Source: Urechidicola vernalis (GTDB lineage: Bacteria > Bacteroidota > Bacteroidia > Flavobacteriales > Flavobacteriaceae). Taken from it: 64,000 nt of DNA. The number at the start of each line of letters is the position of its first letter. Position 1 is the stretch's first letter. Shown one piece after another: positions 1 through 8,663 of this stretch. The DNA is taken from NCBI RefSeq assembly GCF_031846385.1, contig NZ_JAVRHV010000007.1, positions 62,001-126,000 of the forward strand, written 5' to 3'. The notes beneath the pieces were generated by a model that was not told the DNA's origin, did not search any database, and was given only the letters and a program-made list of their open reading frames with translations. Both the position numbers and the translations under genes were made by a program.

Positions 1-336
1 TAGACGTAACTCAAATAGGTTTTTTAAAGTTTCATTTCCCAACAATTTAGGATCCAAAACGCGTTCAAAATTATCTATAAAATCCGGTTGGGTTAGAATC
101 ATTCCACGATGCTTTTTTGATTCTACCAAGCCAAGAGTCCTTAAACGCAAAAGTGCCTCGCGTACAACCGTACGGCTTACTCCGAGTGATTCCGCAAAAT
201 CTAGTTCCTTTGGAATAGCGTCTCCGGGAACTAAATTATTATCTTTAAAGAATTGAATTAGTCGAAGTTCTACTTTGTCAACTAGTGACAGGTTTTTTAA
301 AGGGGCGATTTTTTTAAATTTCTTAGTTTCAGACAT
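1..336 (-). CDS. GntR/FadR-family transcriptional regulator (partial, C-terminus off the left edge)
   Basis: The reading frame starts at an ATG opposite 334-336 and runs open to the window edge, giving 112 residues. Residues about 20-75 form a GntR winged helix-turn-helix, including GDAIPKELDFAESLGVSRTV followed by VREALLRLRTLGLVESKKHR and the wing. Such proteins normally carry a C-terminal ligand-binding FCD-type domain, which would lie outside the window. The gene is divergent from the sialic-acid cluster with a shared 206-bp promoter region, so it probably controls that cluster in response to a sialic-acid or amino-sugar ligand. The family call is firm; the ligand is inferred. Confidence 0.9.
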   Translation of the reverse strand, partial: MSETKKFKKIAPLKNLSLVDKVELRLIQFFKDNNLVPGDAIPKELDFAESLGVSRTVVREALLRLRTLGLVESKKHRGMILTQPDFIDNFERVLDPKLLGNETLKNLFELRL

Positions 337-374
337 GAATAGTTAGTTCTTTTTTAGCGTCTTAATTCGATAAA

Positions 375-382
375 CAAAAATA
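375..382 (-). promoter_or_regulatory. Bacteroidota -7 box for the GntR gene
   Basis: On the minus strand this reads TATTTTTG, matching TAnnTTTG. It lies 39 bp upstream of the regulator's start codon. No clear -33 element was recognised. Confidence 0.5.
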
Positions 383-530
383 AGTAAATATATTTAACGA
401 ATATTACATTCATTCGTGAAGCAATTGCTCAAATATACACAAAAAATTAAATATGTCTGATTTATATGTAATTTTAATCTGATTTCTATCAATTTAACTT
501 AAATTATTCGAGTGTAATTAATAAATTTTA

Positions 531-538
531 TATTTTTG
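531..538 (+). promoter_or_regulatory. Bacteroidota -7 box for the sialic-acid cluster
   Basis: The sequence TATTTTTG matches TAnnTTTG and ends only four bases before the ATG at 543. Transcription would then start at or next to the start codon, so the message may be leaderless. Confidence 0.5.
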
Positions 539-542
539 TCTT

Positions 543-1724
543 ATGTTAGACATATTAAAACATAGAACACTTAGTAAGCAGTATAAAGACACCTTATTAA
601 AGGATGTGATTCCATTTTGGGAACAAAATTCTGTGGACTTCGAGAATGGTGGGTATTATACATGTTTGGATAATACAGGAAATGTTTTTGAAAAGGATAA
701 GTTTATGTGGCTTCAAGGGCGCCAAGCTTGGATGTTTTCTATGCTTTATAATAAAGTTGAGACAAACGAAAAATGGTTAGAAATAGCAAAAAACGGAATT
801 GATTTTATTGTAAAGAATGGAATGGATGCTGAGGGTAACTTTTATTTTTCAACAACCGAAGAAGGAGAAGCGTTGGTGCAGCCCTATAATATTTTCTCAG
901 ATTGTTTTGCAGCGATGGCATTTAGTCAGTACGCAATTGCAAGTGGAGATGAAAGTATCAAAAAACTTGCAGTCGACACCTATAGAAGCATTTTAAAAAA
1001 GAAGGATAACTCAAAAGGGATTTATGAAAAATCTACCGGAGCAAGACCTCTAAAGAGTTTTGCTTTACCAATGATTTTATCGAACCTTGTTTTAGAACTC
1101 GAAGATATTCTTCCGAAAGAGGAAGTAGAAAAAACCATTGACTTCAGTATTCACGAAGTTATGGAGGTGTTTTTGGATAAGGAATCTGGAATTATTTATG
1201 AGTTCGTAAAACCTGATGGCTCTTTGGAGGATAGTTTTAACGGTCGCTTATTAAACCCCGGTCATGGAATTGAGGCCATGTGGTTTATGATTGATATTGG
1301 TATTAGAAGAAACGATCAGAGTCTAATTCAAAAAGCAACAGATACTATTTTAAAAATCTTGGAGTATAGTTGGGATTCAGAATTTGGAGGAATTTTATAT
1401 TTTATGGATGCCAAAGGGTATCCTACACAACAATTAGAATGGGATCAAAAATTGTGGTGGGTGCATTTAGAAACTTTAGTTGCACTTGCAAAAGCATACG
1501 AGCATACACAAAGAGAGGAATTGTTGCCTTGGTATCAAAAAGTGCATGACTATTCTTGGTCACACTTTTCAGACCCGGAAAATGGAGAGTGGTATGGTTA
1601 TCTAAATAGACAAGGTGAAGTGCTTCTTGATTTAAAAGGAGGTAAATGGAAAGGGTGTTTCCACGTGCCAAGAGCCATGTATCAATGCTGGAAATCCTTC
1701 GAAAATATTGAAAGTAAATTATAA
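543..1724 (+). CDS. AGE-family N-acylglucosamine 2-epimerase
   Basis: The 393-residue protein matches the length and pattern of the N-acylglucosamine 2-epimerase family, an (alpha/alpha)6 barrel that interconverts N-acetylmannosamine and N-acetylglucosamine in the cytoplasm. Recognisable family stretches are LQGRQAWMFSMLYN near residue 57, LNPGHGIEAMWFM near 237 with a conserved His, WWVHLETLVAL near 306, and the C-terminal CFHVPRAMYQCW. In Bacteroidota this enzyme replaces bacterial NanE. It is the first gene of a same-strand cluster, four bases before the next gene. N-acetylmannosamine as substrate is inferred from the sialidase and transporter neighbours; other AGE enzymes act on other sugars. 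Confidence 0.88.
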   Translation: MLDILKHRTLSKQYKDTLLKDVIPFWEQNSVDFENGGYYTCLDNTGNVFEKDKFMWLQGRQAWMFSMLYNKVETNEKWLEIAKNGIDFIVKNGMDAEGNFYFSTTEEGEALVQPYNIFSDCFAAMAFSQYAIASGDESIKKLAVDTYRSILKKKDNSKGIYEKSTGARPLKSFALPMILSNLVLELEDILPKEEVEKTIDFSIHEVMEVFLDKESGIIYEFVKPDGSLEDSFNGRLLNPGHGIEAMWFMIDIGIRRNDQSLIQKATDTILKILEYSWDSEFGGILYFMDAKGYPTQQLEWDQKLWWVHLETLVALAKAYEHTQREELLPWYQKVHDYSWSHFSDPENGEWYGYLNRQGEVLLDLKGGKWKGCFHVPRAMYQCWKSFENIESKL

Positions 1725-1727
1725 AAT

Positions 1728-2498
1728 ATGAAAACTCCAAGACCCTATATTCTGGCAGAGACCAACTGGAAACATGTTAAAGATGAACAGTTTTCAATTG
1801 CGATATTACCATGGGGTGCAACCGAAGCACATAATTATCATTTGCCTTATGCAACAGACACCATTTTAGCCGATAAAGTTGCCAATGAAGCTGCAAAGTT
1901 GGCTTGGGAGCAAAATTGTAAACCGATTGTATTACCAGCTATTCCCTTTGGTGTAAATACCGGTCAGATGGATGTTCAATTATGTATGAATATGAATCCA
2001 TCTACACAATATGCTGTACTAAAGGATGTGGTTCAAGTTTTAGACACACACAACATTCATAAATTAGTAATTGTAAACGCTCATGGCGGGAATAATTTTA
2101 AACAAATGATTCGTGAATTGAGTCTTGAGTTTCCGAATGTGTTTGTGTGTTCATTGAATTGGTGGCATGCTGTAAATCCTTCTGATTATTTCGATGAACC
2201 AGGTGATCATGCGGGTGAATTAGAAACCGCGGCAATGATGCACGTTACACCAGAATTGGTGTTGCTCTTAAGTGAGGCGGGAGATGGAGCTGCAAAACAA
2301 TTTAAGATAAAGGGACTAAAACAAGGATGGGTTTCTGCTCAGCGAAAATGGACATCAGTTACTGAAGATACTGGAGTGGGAGACCCGAAAATGGCAACTA
2401 AAGAGAAAGGAGCCAAATTTCTAAATGAAACAACAAAGGCAATAGGTGAATTCTTGGTTGAATTACACCATGCCGATATAAATAATATGTACGAATAG
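1728..2498 (+). CDS. creatininase-family amidohydrolase
   Basis: The 256-residue protein has the creatininase/MftE metal-site pattern. LPWGATEAHNYHLPYATDT near residue 28 supplies Glu, His and Asp ligands. NAHGGN near residue 118 and PGDHAGELETAAM near 160 supply further conserved residues. The family cleaves small cyclic or linear amides and some members act on peptides or sugar derivatives. It sits four bases after the epimerase and before a sialidase, so it may act on an acylamino sugar or lactam of sialic acid, but nothing in the sequence identifies the substrate. No signal peptide is seen, so it should be cytoplasmic. Confidence 0.8.
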   Translation: MKTPRPYILAETNWKHVKDEQFSIAILPWGATEAHNYHLPYATDTILADKVANEAAKLAWEQNCKPIVLPAIPFGVNTGQMDVQLCMNMNPSTQYAVLKDVVQVLDTHNIHKLVIVNAHGGNNFKQMIRELSLEFPNVFVCSLNWWHAVNPSDYFDEPGDHAGELETAAMMHVTPELVLLLSEAGDGAAKQFKIKGLKQGWVSAQRKWTSVTEDTGVGDPKMATKEKGAKFLNETTKAIGEFLVELHHADINNMYE

Positions 2499-2512
2499 AA
2501 AAACTAGAAAAA

Positions 2513-3643
2513 ATGAGAAAATATATTTTAGGTTTAATTGCAGCATGTTCAATTTCTGCTTGCGCACAAACAAAGGATTTTAAAATTGCTGAAGGAATCA
2601 TTCATTACGAAGATTTGTTCAATAAATCGATGCAAGATGATGTAGAGTGCTATAGGATTCCGGCAATAGTAACAGCGCCAAATGGCGATTTAATTGCAGT
2701 AATTGACGAGCGTGTTCCAAATTGCGGTGATTTAAAATGGAGTAAAGACATTAATATTATTCAGCGTCGTAGTTCGGATAATGGAAAAACGTGGACACCT
2801 ATTGAAATGGTTATTGATTTTCCGTTTGGTCAATCGGCTTCAGACCCATCAATGATTGTTGATGAGGTTACAAAAGAAATTTTCTTGTTTTACAATTACA
2901 TGGATTTAGACAAGGAATTAAATGTGTATTACTTACATGTCTTGAAAAGTTCAGACAACGGTAAAACTTGGGGTGAGCCAGTAGACATTACCTCGCAAAT
3001 TGCGAAACCAGAATGGCATAAAGAGTTTAAATTTATTACATCGGGTAGAGGAATTCAAACACGTTCTGGAAAATTATTGCATTGTATGGTTAATTTAGAA
3101 AGTGGAATGCATTTGTTTGGAAGTGATGACCACGGTAAAACTTGGTTCTTTATCGATACGCCAATATCACCAGCAAATGAATCTAAAGTTATTGAATTGG
3201 CAGATGGAACTTGGATGGTAAATGCCAGAGCAAATGATAAAAAAGGAGTTCGTTATGTGCATACTTCAACTGATGAAGGTAAAACTTGGGAAACAAAAGC
3301 GGAACCTCAATTGATTGACCCAGGTTGTAATGCAGCAATTCTTAGGTATACATCAATAGAAGACGGTTACAAGAAAAACAGATTACTATTTGCAAATGCC
3401 GCTTCAAAAAAAGGGCGTGTAAATATGACGGTAAAAATCAGTTACGATGAAGGAAAAACATGGTCTGAAGGAAAAGTTATTTATGAAGGAAAATCTGCTT
3501 ATTCAGATTTAACAATTTTAGAAAATGGAGACATCGGTTTGTTCTTTGAACAAGATGGTCATAAGAAAAACCCATTTGTAAGTTTTTCATTGAAGTGGCT
3601 AACAGACGGAAAAGACAAATACAAAAAGCCAAGAAAGAAGTAA
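2513..3643 (+). CDS. exo-alpha-sialidase, GH33/BNR, lipoprotein
   Basis: The 376-residue protein begins with a lipoprotein signal ending at CSISAC (Cys17), so it is probably anchored in the envelope. The YRIPA motif near residue 47 carries the first arginine of the sialidase triad. Five Asp-box-like repeats follow: SSDNGKTW twice, SDDHGKTW, STDEGKTW and SYDEGKTW, as expected of a six-bladed propeller. SAYSDL near residue 326 holds the likely catalytic tyrosine. Sialidases remove terminal sialic acid from glycans. It lies 14 bp after the creatininase gene in the same cluster. A second, different sialidase is encoded 5 kb downstream. Confidence 0.9.
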   Translation: MRKYILGLIAACSISACAQTKDFKIAEGIIHYEDLFNKSMQDDVECYRIPAIVTAPNGDLIAVIDERVPNCGDLKWSKDINIIQRRSSDNGKTWTPIEMVIDFPFGQSASDPSMIVDEVTKEIFLFYNYMDLDKELNVYYLHVLKSSDNGKTWGEPVDITSQIAKPEWHKEFKFITSGRGIQTRSGKLLHCMVNLESGMHLFGSDDHGKTWFFIDTPISPANESKVIELADGTWMVNARANDKKGVRYVHTSTDEGKTWETKAEPQLIDPGCNAAILRYTSIEDGYKKNRLLFANAASKKGRVNMTVKISYDEGKTWSEGKVIYEGKSAYSDLTILENGDIGLFFEQDGHKKNPFVSFSLKWLTDGKDKYKKPRKK

Positions 3644-3669
3644 TACAATTCTTTTAGAATGCCATAAAT

Positions 3670-4545
3670 ATGATTAAAGACTTAGCAGATTTTCATTACC
3701 CTTTGAGTTCGGTTTTTCAAATGCCGAAATCTAAAGAAGAATGGGATGAGTATAGGTTAACCGAAGACCAAATTGCTCATTATAATGAGATGGGATATGT
3801 TTCTGGTATTAAATTATTTGATGAAAGTCATTTAAAATTATTAAAAAAGGAATTAAATGAAATTAGAGATCCAAAACATCCTTTACATCATTTGTTTCAT
3901 GAATTTCATTCAAATGAGTCAACGAATGAAAACTCGGTATTGTTTCATTCTTTAGGGCATTGGAGAATTGGACAAACCTTTCATGATATATTGTGGAATC
4001 CGGCTTTTGTGATGGCTGCAAGTCAATTGTTAGGTAATCGTTCTGTACGTTTTTGGCATGATCAACTTTTTTGCAAACCAGCAAAACACGGAGGAGTTGT
4101 CGCTTGGCATCAAGATTATTCATATTGGACACGAACAGTTAAAATGCAACATTTAACCTGTTGGACTGGTTTAGATGATACTACAACAGAAAATGGTTGT
4201 ATTCATTACATACCCAAAAGTCATAAATGGGGACTATTAGATGCTCCAAATTTGGCAGGAGATATGAACGGCTTAATGCAATATTTGACTGAAGAACAAA
4301 AATCAGCATTTAAACCTGTTGCCATAGAATTGAAAAAGGGTTACGGAACATTTCATCACCCATTAATGGTACACGGATCTTACGAAAATCATTCCGATAT
4401 CAGTAGGAGAGCATGCGTATTGAATGTCTTTGCAGATGGAACTGTAAGCGATACGGATAAAGAATTATTGAAAGGAGTTCCAATAGTTAAAAAAGGGCAA
4501 AAAATGGAAGGAAAATTTTTCCCACTACTTTATAAAAACATTTAA
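3670..4545 (+). CDS. phytanoyl-CoA dioxygenase (PhyH)-like Fe(II)/2-oxoglutarate oxygenase
   Basis: The 291-residue protein has the PhyH double-stranded beta-helix signature. VAWHQDYSYW near residue 143 supplies the HxD iron ligands. FHHPLMVHGSYENHSDISRR near residues 225-245 supplies the distal His and an Arg that would bind 2-oxoglutarate. No signal peptide is present. PhyH proteins hydroxylate small molecules in the cytoplasm. Membership in a sialidase/esterase cluster suggests a modified sugar or sialic-acid derivative as substrate, but that is inference; this is not a usual member of described sialic acid loci. Confidence 0.82.
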   Translation: MIKDLADFHYPLSSVFQMPKSKEEWDEYRLTEDQIAHYNEMGYVSGIKLFDESHLKLLKKELNEIRDPKHPLHHLFHEFHSNESTNENSVLFHSLGHWRIGQTFHDILWNPAFVMAASQLLGNRSVRFWHDQLFCKPAKHGGVVAWHQDYSYWTRTVKMQHLTCWTGLDDTTTENGCIHYIPKSHKWGLLDAPNLAGDMNGLMQYLTEEQKSAFKPVAIELKKGYGTFHHPLMVHGSYENHSDISRRACVLNVFADGTVSDTDKELLKGVPIVKKGQKMEGKFFPLLYKNI

Positions 4546-4547
4546 GT

Positions 4548-6611
4548 ATGAACCGTCTTTTTTTATTGAAAATGTTAGTGATTCTATTGGTTGTTGAAAG
4601 TATGGTTGCTCAAAAAATTAAAGTCGCTTGTATTGGTGATAGCGTGACTTTTGGCGCTGGGATTGAAAATAGAGAAGAAAACTCGTATCCTGTTCAATTG
4701 CAAGAATTGTTGGGAACTAAGTATGAAGTTCAAAACTTTGGATTTTCTGGAGCGACACTTTTAAAAAATGGCCACAAACCTTATTGGGAAAAACCACAGT
4801 TTCAAAAATCTAAAGATTTCGAGCCTAAAATTGTAATCATACATTTAGGGCTAAATGATCAAGGCAACAATAATTGGCCTGCTCACAAAGAAGAATTTAT
4901 TGATGATTACTTGGAGTTGATCGAAGTTTATAGAAAGTTACCTTCGAAACCAAAAGTTCTAATTTGTAAAATGTCACCAACATTATCTGGGCATCATTGG
5001 TTTGAAGAGGGTATGCGAGAGAGTTTCAAAGAAATTCAAACGAAGATTGAGGAGATTGCAACAATGGCAAAGGTAAAACTCATTAATTTGCACGACCCAC
5101 TAAAGTACTTCCCTGAATATTTACCGGACAATTTACATCCAAATAAAAAGGGAGCCTCCATAATTGCTAATAAAGTATACGGTGCTATTTCCGGTGATTA
5201 TGGCGGATTGCAATTGCCAAAATTATATGGTGAGAAAATGGTCTTACAACGGAATGAACCTGTAGTGATTTCCGGAACTGCCAATGAGAATGATCAAATC
5301 AAAGTTACTTTAAACAACAGTTCATTAGAAACAAAAGCAATAAATGGTACTTGGAAGGTGGTTTTTCCAAAAATGGAAGCAGGAGGACCTTATCAACTTT
5401 CGATTTCATCTGAACAATCTCAAAACATTGTTATAAACGAGATTTATATAGGTGAAGTTTGGTTGGCTTCAGGGCAATCTAATATGGACTTTAAAGTCCA
5501 CCAAATGAAAAATGCCAAAACCGTTTTAAGTGATTCGCTAAATAAAAATATTTTCTTGTTCTCCATGGATCCAAAAGTTTTGGGGCCTAATAAATTTACT
5601 GAAGAAGAGAAGACATTATTAAATGCGAATGACTATTTCAAATATTCTGGATGGAGTAATGCAAATAATGAGATTTTATCTAATTTTTCCGCTGTTGCAT
5701 ACGCTTATGCTTACAATCTTCAAAAAGAATTAAATGTACCGGTAGGTGTTGTTTGTAACGCAATTGGAGGTTCACCCATTCAAAGTTGGGTAGATAGAGA
5801 ATGGATGGAGCAAAAGCACGAAACCATAAGTTTATTGAATGATACATGGATGCACCCTAAAATGAACAAGTGGGCAGCTGGGCGAATCTCTGAGAACTTC
5901 GGAGGAAATAAAAGAAGAGCAACTAGGCACCCGTATGATCCAACATTTTTATTTGATGCAGGGGTAAGGCCTATAAACAATTATAATTTTGCTGGAGTTA
6001 TTTGGTACCAAGGAGAATCCAATGCACATGATATCGAATTGCATAACACCTTGTTTAAAATGCTTGTTGACAATTGGAGAAGAGCATGGAACAAAACTGA
6101 AATGCCATTCTATTTTACACAGTTAAGTAGTATTAATAGAGGTACTTGGGGTGCCTTTAGAAATTCACAAAGTAAGTTGACCAGTATTCCAAATACAGGT
6201 ATGGCGGTGACCTTGGATGTTGGGCATAAAACCGATGTACATCCAAAAAAAAAATGGATTGTAGGCGAACGACTTTCAAAAATTGCCTTGGCAAACACCT
6301 ATGGAAAAAATATAGAGTATTCAGGACCTGCTTTAGATTTTATAAATGTGAACGAGAATAAATTAGAGGTTTATTTTAAACATGATAATGGATTAAAAAC
6401 GGCTGATGGATTGCCTGTAAAAGATCTTAAAATTGCTGGGAATGACGGAGTGTTTATTCCAGCAGATTCAGAAATAAATAATGGAATATTGTATGTGTGG
6501 TCTTCCGAAATAAGTGAGCCACGTTATGTACGATATGGATATACACCTTTTAGTGAGGGAAATTTAATTAACGATGCTAAGTTACCAGCGTCAACATTTT
6601 CAAACGAATAA
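4548..6611 (+). CDS. fused SGNH hydrolase and sialate O-acetylesterase
   Basis: The 687-residue secreted protein combines two esterase modules. Residues about 25-215 are an SGNH/GDSL hydrolase: GDSVTFGAG (Ser), HLGLNDQG, and DNLHPN (Asp and His). Residues about 216-687 are a sialate O-acetylesterase-type domain: a beta-rich entry, ASGQSNMDF with the predicted Ser nucleophile, WYQGESNA, and DVHP as acid/His pair. An N-terminal hydrophobic segment ending at VAQ is a signal peptide. The protein would strip O-acetyl groups from sialic acid, which otherwise block sialidases and the lyase. It starts two bases after the PhyH stop. Two complete catalytic sites in one chain may handle different acetyl positions. 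Confidence 0.87.
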   Translation: MNRLFLLKMLVILLVVESMVAQKIKVACIGDSVTFGAGIENREENSYPVQLQELLGTKYEVQNFGFSGATLLKNGHKPYWEKPQFQKSKDFEPKIVIIHLGLNDQGNNNWPAHKEEFIDDYLELIEVYRKLPSKPKVLICKMSPTLSGHHWFEEGMRESFKEIQTKIEEIATMAKVKLINLHDPLKYFPEYLPDNLHPNKKGASIIANKVYGAISGDYGGLQLPKLYGEKMVLQRNEPVVISGTANENDQIKVTLNNSSLETKAINGTWKVVFPKMEAGGPYQLSISSEQSQNIVINEIYIGEVWLASGQSNMDFKVHQMKNAKTVLSDSLNKNIFLFSMDPKVLGPNKFTEEEKTLLNANDYFKYSGWSNANNEILSNFSAVAYAYAYNLQKELNVPVGVVCNAIGGSPIQSWVDREWMEQKHETISLLNDTWMHPKMNKWAAGRISENFGGNKRRATRHPYDPTFLFDAGVRPINNYNFAGVIWYQGESNAHDIELHNTLFKMLVDNWRRAWNKTEMPFYFTQLSSINRGTWGAFRNSQSKLTSIPNTGMAVTLDVGHKTDVHPKKKWIVGERLSKIALANTYGKNIEYSGPALDFINVNENKLEVYFKHDNGLKTADGLPVKDLKIAGNDGVFIPADSEINNGILYVWSSEISEPRYVRYGYTPFSEGNLINDAKLPASTFSNE

Positions 6612-6620
6612 CAAGTTCTA

Positions 6621-8663
6621 ATGGGAAACATTAAACATTTAGTTGCAGCAATATTAGTAGGAGTAAGTTTAATTTCCTGTACTGCTCATAAGCAGGAAGA
6701 TTGCAGTCAAACGCATCCAATAATTCCAACACCGCAAGAAATTTCGTATGGCAATGCGTTGTTAGAATTTAAAGTTGTTTCAATAGTTGCTAATGAATTT
6801 GAACCGGAAGGAGAATTGTTAAAAGGCTTTTTTCAAAAAGAAGGAGTCGAAATTGGAGAGAATGGTCTTGCCATAGAATTAGTTAAAAAATCTAGTGAAA
6901 ACGATTCTTCTGATGAGGGGTACACCTTAGATATTACTGATAAAATAGTTGTTACAGCGAACACCTCTAAAGGAATTTATTATGGAATTCAATCTTTAAA
7001 ACAACTTACTCGAATTACAGAAAATGGTGTTTCTGTACCAACAGTAGCAATTAATGATTGGCCTGCATTTAAAGTCCGTGGATTTATGCACGATACTGGT
7101 AGGAATTTTCAATCAATAGAACAATTAAAAGAACAAATTGAGGTATTGGCGCAATACAAATACAATGTTTTTCATTGGCATTTAACCGATAATCCAGGTT
7201 GGAGATTGGAGAGTAAGTTGTATCCAGAATTACAATCTGAAGACGCTACATCAAGGCATAAAGGGTATTATTATACACAAGAGGAGTTTAAAGATTTGGT
7301 GGCGTTTTGCAAGGAAAGATACATCACCGTAATTCCAGAATTGGATATTCCAGGGCATACCGAAGCATTTAGAGCGGCATTAAATATAAAGTCGATGAAA
7401 GAACCGAGAGTATTGCCTATTTTAAAGGATCTATTCTCTGAGATGATCGATTTAGTGCCACATGAAGATATGCCATATGTTCATATTGGTACGGATGAAG
7501 TAAGAAACAAAGAGGAGTATGTATCAAACGAATTTATTTTAGAATTGATGAATCATATCAAGTCGAAAAACAAAGAACTAATTGTTTGGAGAGAAGGTAT
7601 TCTGATTCCAGAAGACACAAATTCAATTAATCAACTTTGGGCTCAACATGAGCCAAGAGAAGGACATCGTTTTATAGATTCAAGAGCCAATTACATCAAT
7701 CATTTAGACCCTTTTGCTGGTATGGCAAGGCTGTTTTTTCAGCAACCATGTAGGCAGTCTGAAGGAGATGAGTTGGCATTAGGTGGTGTACTGTGTGCTT
7801 GGCCAGATAATAATGTAAAAATGGGGAGAGATATTTTAAGGCAAAACCCTATTTATCCTTCCATAGTTTTTTATGCCGATGCCATTTGGAAAGGTCGCGA
7901 TAAAGATTATAAAGAATACTGGGCAAAATTGCCGTCACAAAATACTCCAGAGTTTGAGGCTTTTGAACAGTTCGAACAAAAAGCACTAACGCATAAGGCC
8001 TTGTATTTTAAAGAAAAAGAGTTCCCTTATGTAAAGCAATCAGCAATTAGTTGGAATTTGATTGGGCCGTTTAATCATGGAGGAAATGTGGAAAAGATTT
8101 TCCCGGTAGAAGATGAGATTCGAGCATCCTATTCAATCAAAAACGAAGAGTATGAGTGGTCTGAAAATCATGTTGGAGGAACCATTCATTTGAAACATTT
8201 TTTTGGGTTTGAATCTATTACCGCTGAGAAAGAAGGAACCTATTATGCATATACTAACATATATTCTCCAGATGATAGAATTCAAGATTTCTGGATGGGA
8301 TTTCAAGGATGGTCGCGTTCTAGTAGGAGAGGGGGGGCAACGGCTAGTCAGGGCGAATGGCATTTTACAAAACCTAAAATTTGGGTAAATGATACTGAAA
8401 TTTCGCCTCCAACTTGGCAACAACCTGGGTTGGATGAAGATGATATGGAAATTCCATTTTTGGATGAGGATTATTTTTATAGAACTCCAACAAAAGTTGC
8501 TTTGAAAAAAGGATGGAATAAAGTGCTGCTTAAGATTCCACAAGGAGGTAAGTCATGGAAATGGATGTTTACTTGTGTGCCAGTGAATACTGATGGAGTT
8601 AATGTATCTACTGTATTCGATTTAAAATTCAATCCGAACATAAAAAATAACACTAATGAATAA
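6621..8663 (+). CDS. GH20 beta-N-acetylhexosaminidase, lipoprotein
   Basis: The 680-residue protein starts with a lipoprotein signal (SLISC, Cys20). Residues about 33-150 are a GH20b-like domain with PTPQEISYG. A TIM-barrel GH20 domain follows, with VRGFMHDTGRNF, NVFHWHLTDNPGWR, PELDIPGH and HIGTDEV carrying the catalytic Asp-Glu pair at about residues 292-293. Residues about 465-680 form a separate C-terminal beta-rich region, perhaps sugar-binding, that I do not recognise further. The enzyme would remove N-acetylglucosamine or N-acetylgalactosamine exposed after sialic acid removal. Its stop overlaps the start of the next sialidase by eight bases. Confidence 0.88.
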   Translation: MGNIKHLVAAILVGVSLISCTAHKQEDCSQTHPIIPTPQEISYGNALLEFKVVSIVANEFEPEGELLKGFFQKEGVEIGENGLAIELVKKSSENDSSDEGYTLDITDKIVVTANTSKGIYYGIQSLKQLTRITENGVSVPTVAINDWPAFKVRGFMHDTGRNFQSIEQLKEQIEVLAQYKYNVFHWHLTDNPGWRLESKLYPELQSEDATSRHKGYYYTQEEFKDLVAFCKERYITVIPELDIPGHTEAFRAALNIKSMKEPRVLPILKDLFSEMIDLVPHEDMPYVHIGTDEVRNKEEYVSNEFILELMNHIKSKNKELIVWREGILIPEDTNSINQLWAQHEPREGHRFIDSRANYINHLDPFAGMARLFFQQPCRQSEGDELALGGVLCAWPDNNVKMGRDILRQNPIYPSIVFYADAIWKGRDKDYKEYWAKLPSQNTPEFEAFEQFEQKALTHKALYFKEKEFPYVKQSAISWNLIGPFNHGGNVEKIFPVEDEIRASYSIKNEEYEWSENHVGGTIHLKHFFGFESITAEKEGTYYAYTNIYSPDDRIQDFWMGFQGWSRSSRRGGATASQGEWHFTKPKIWVNDTEISPPTWQQPGLDEDDMEIPFLDEDYFYRTPTKVALKKGWNKVLLKIPQGGKSWKWMFTCVPVNTDGVNVSTVFDLKFNPNIKNNTNE

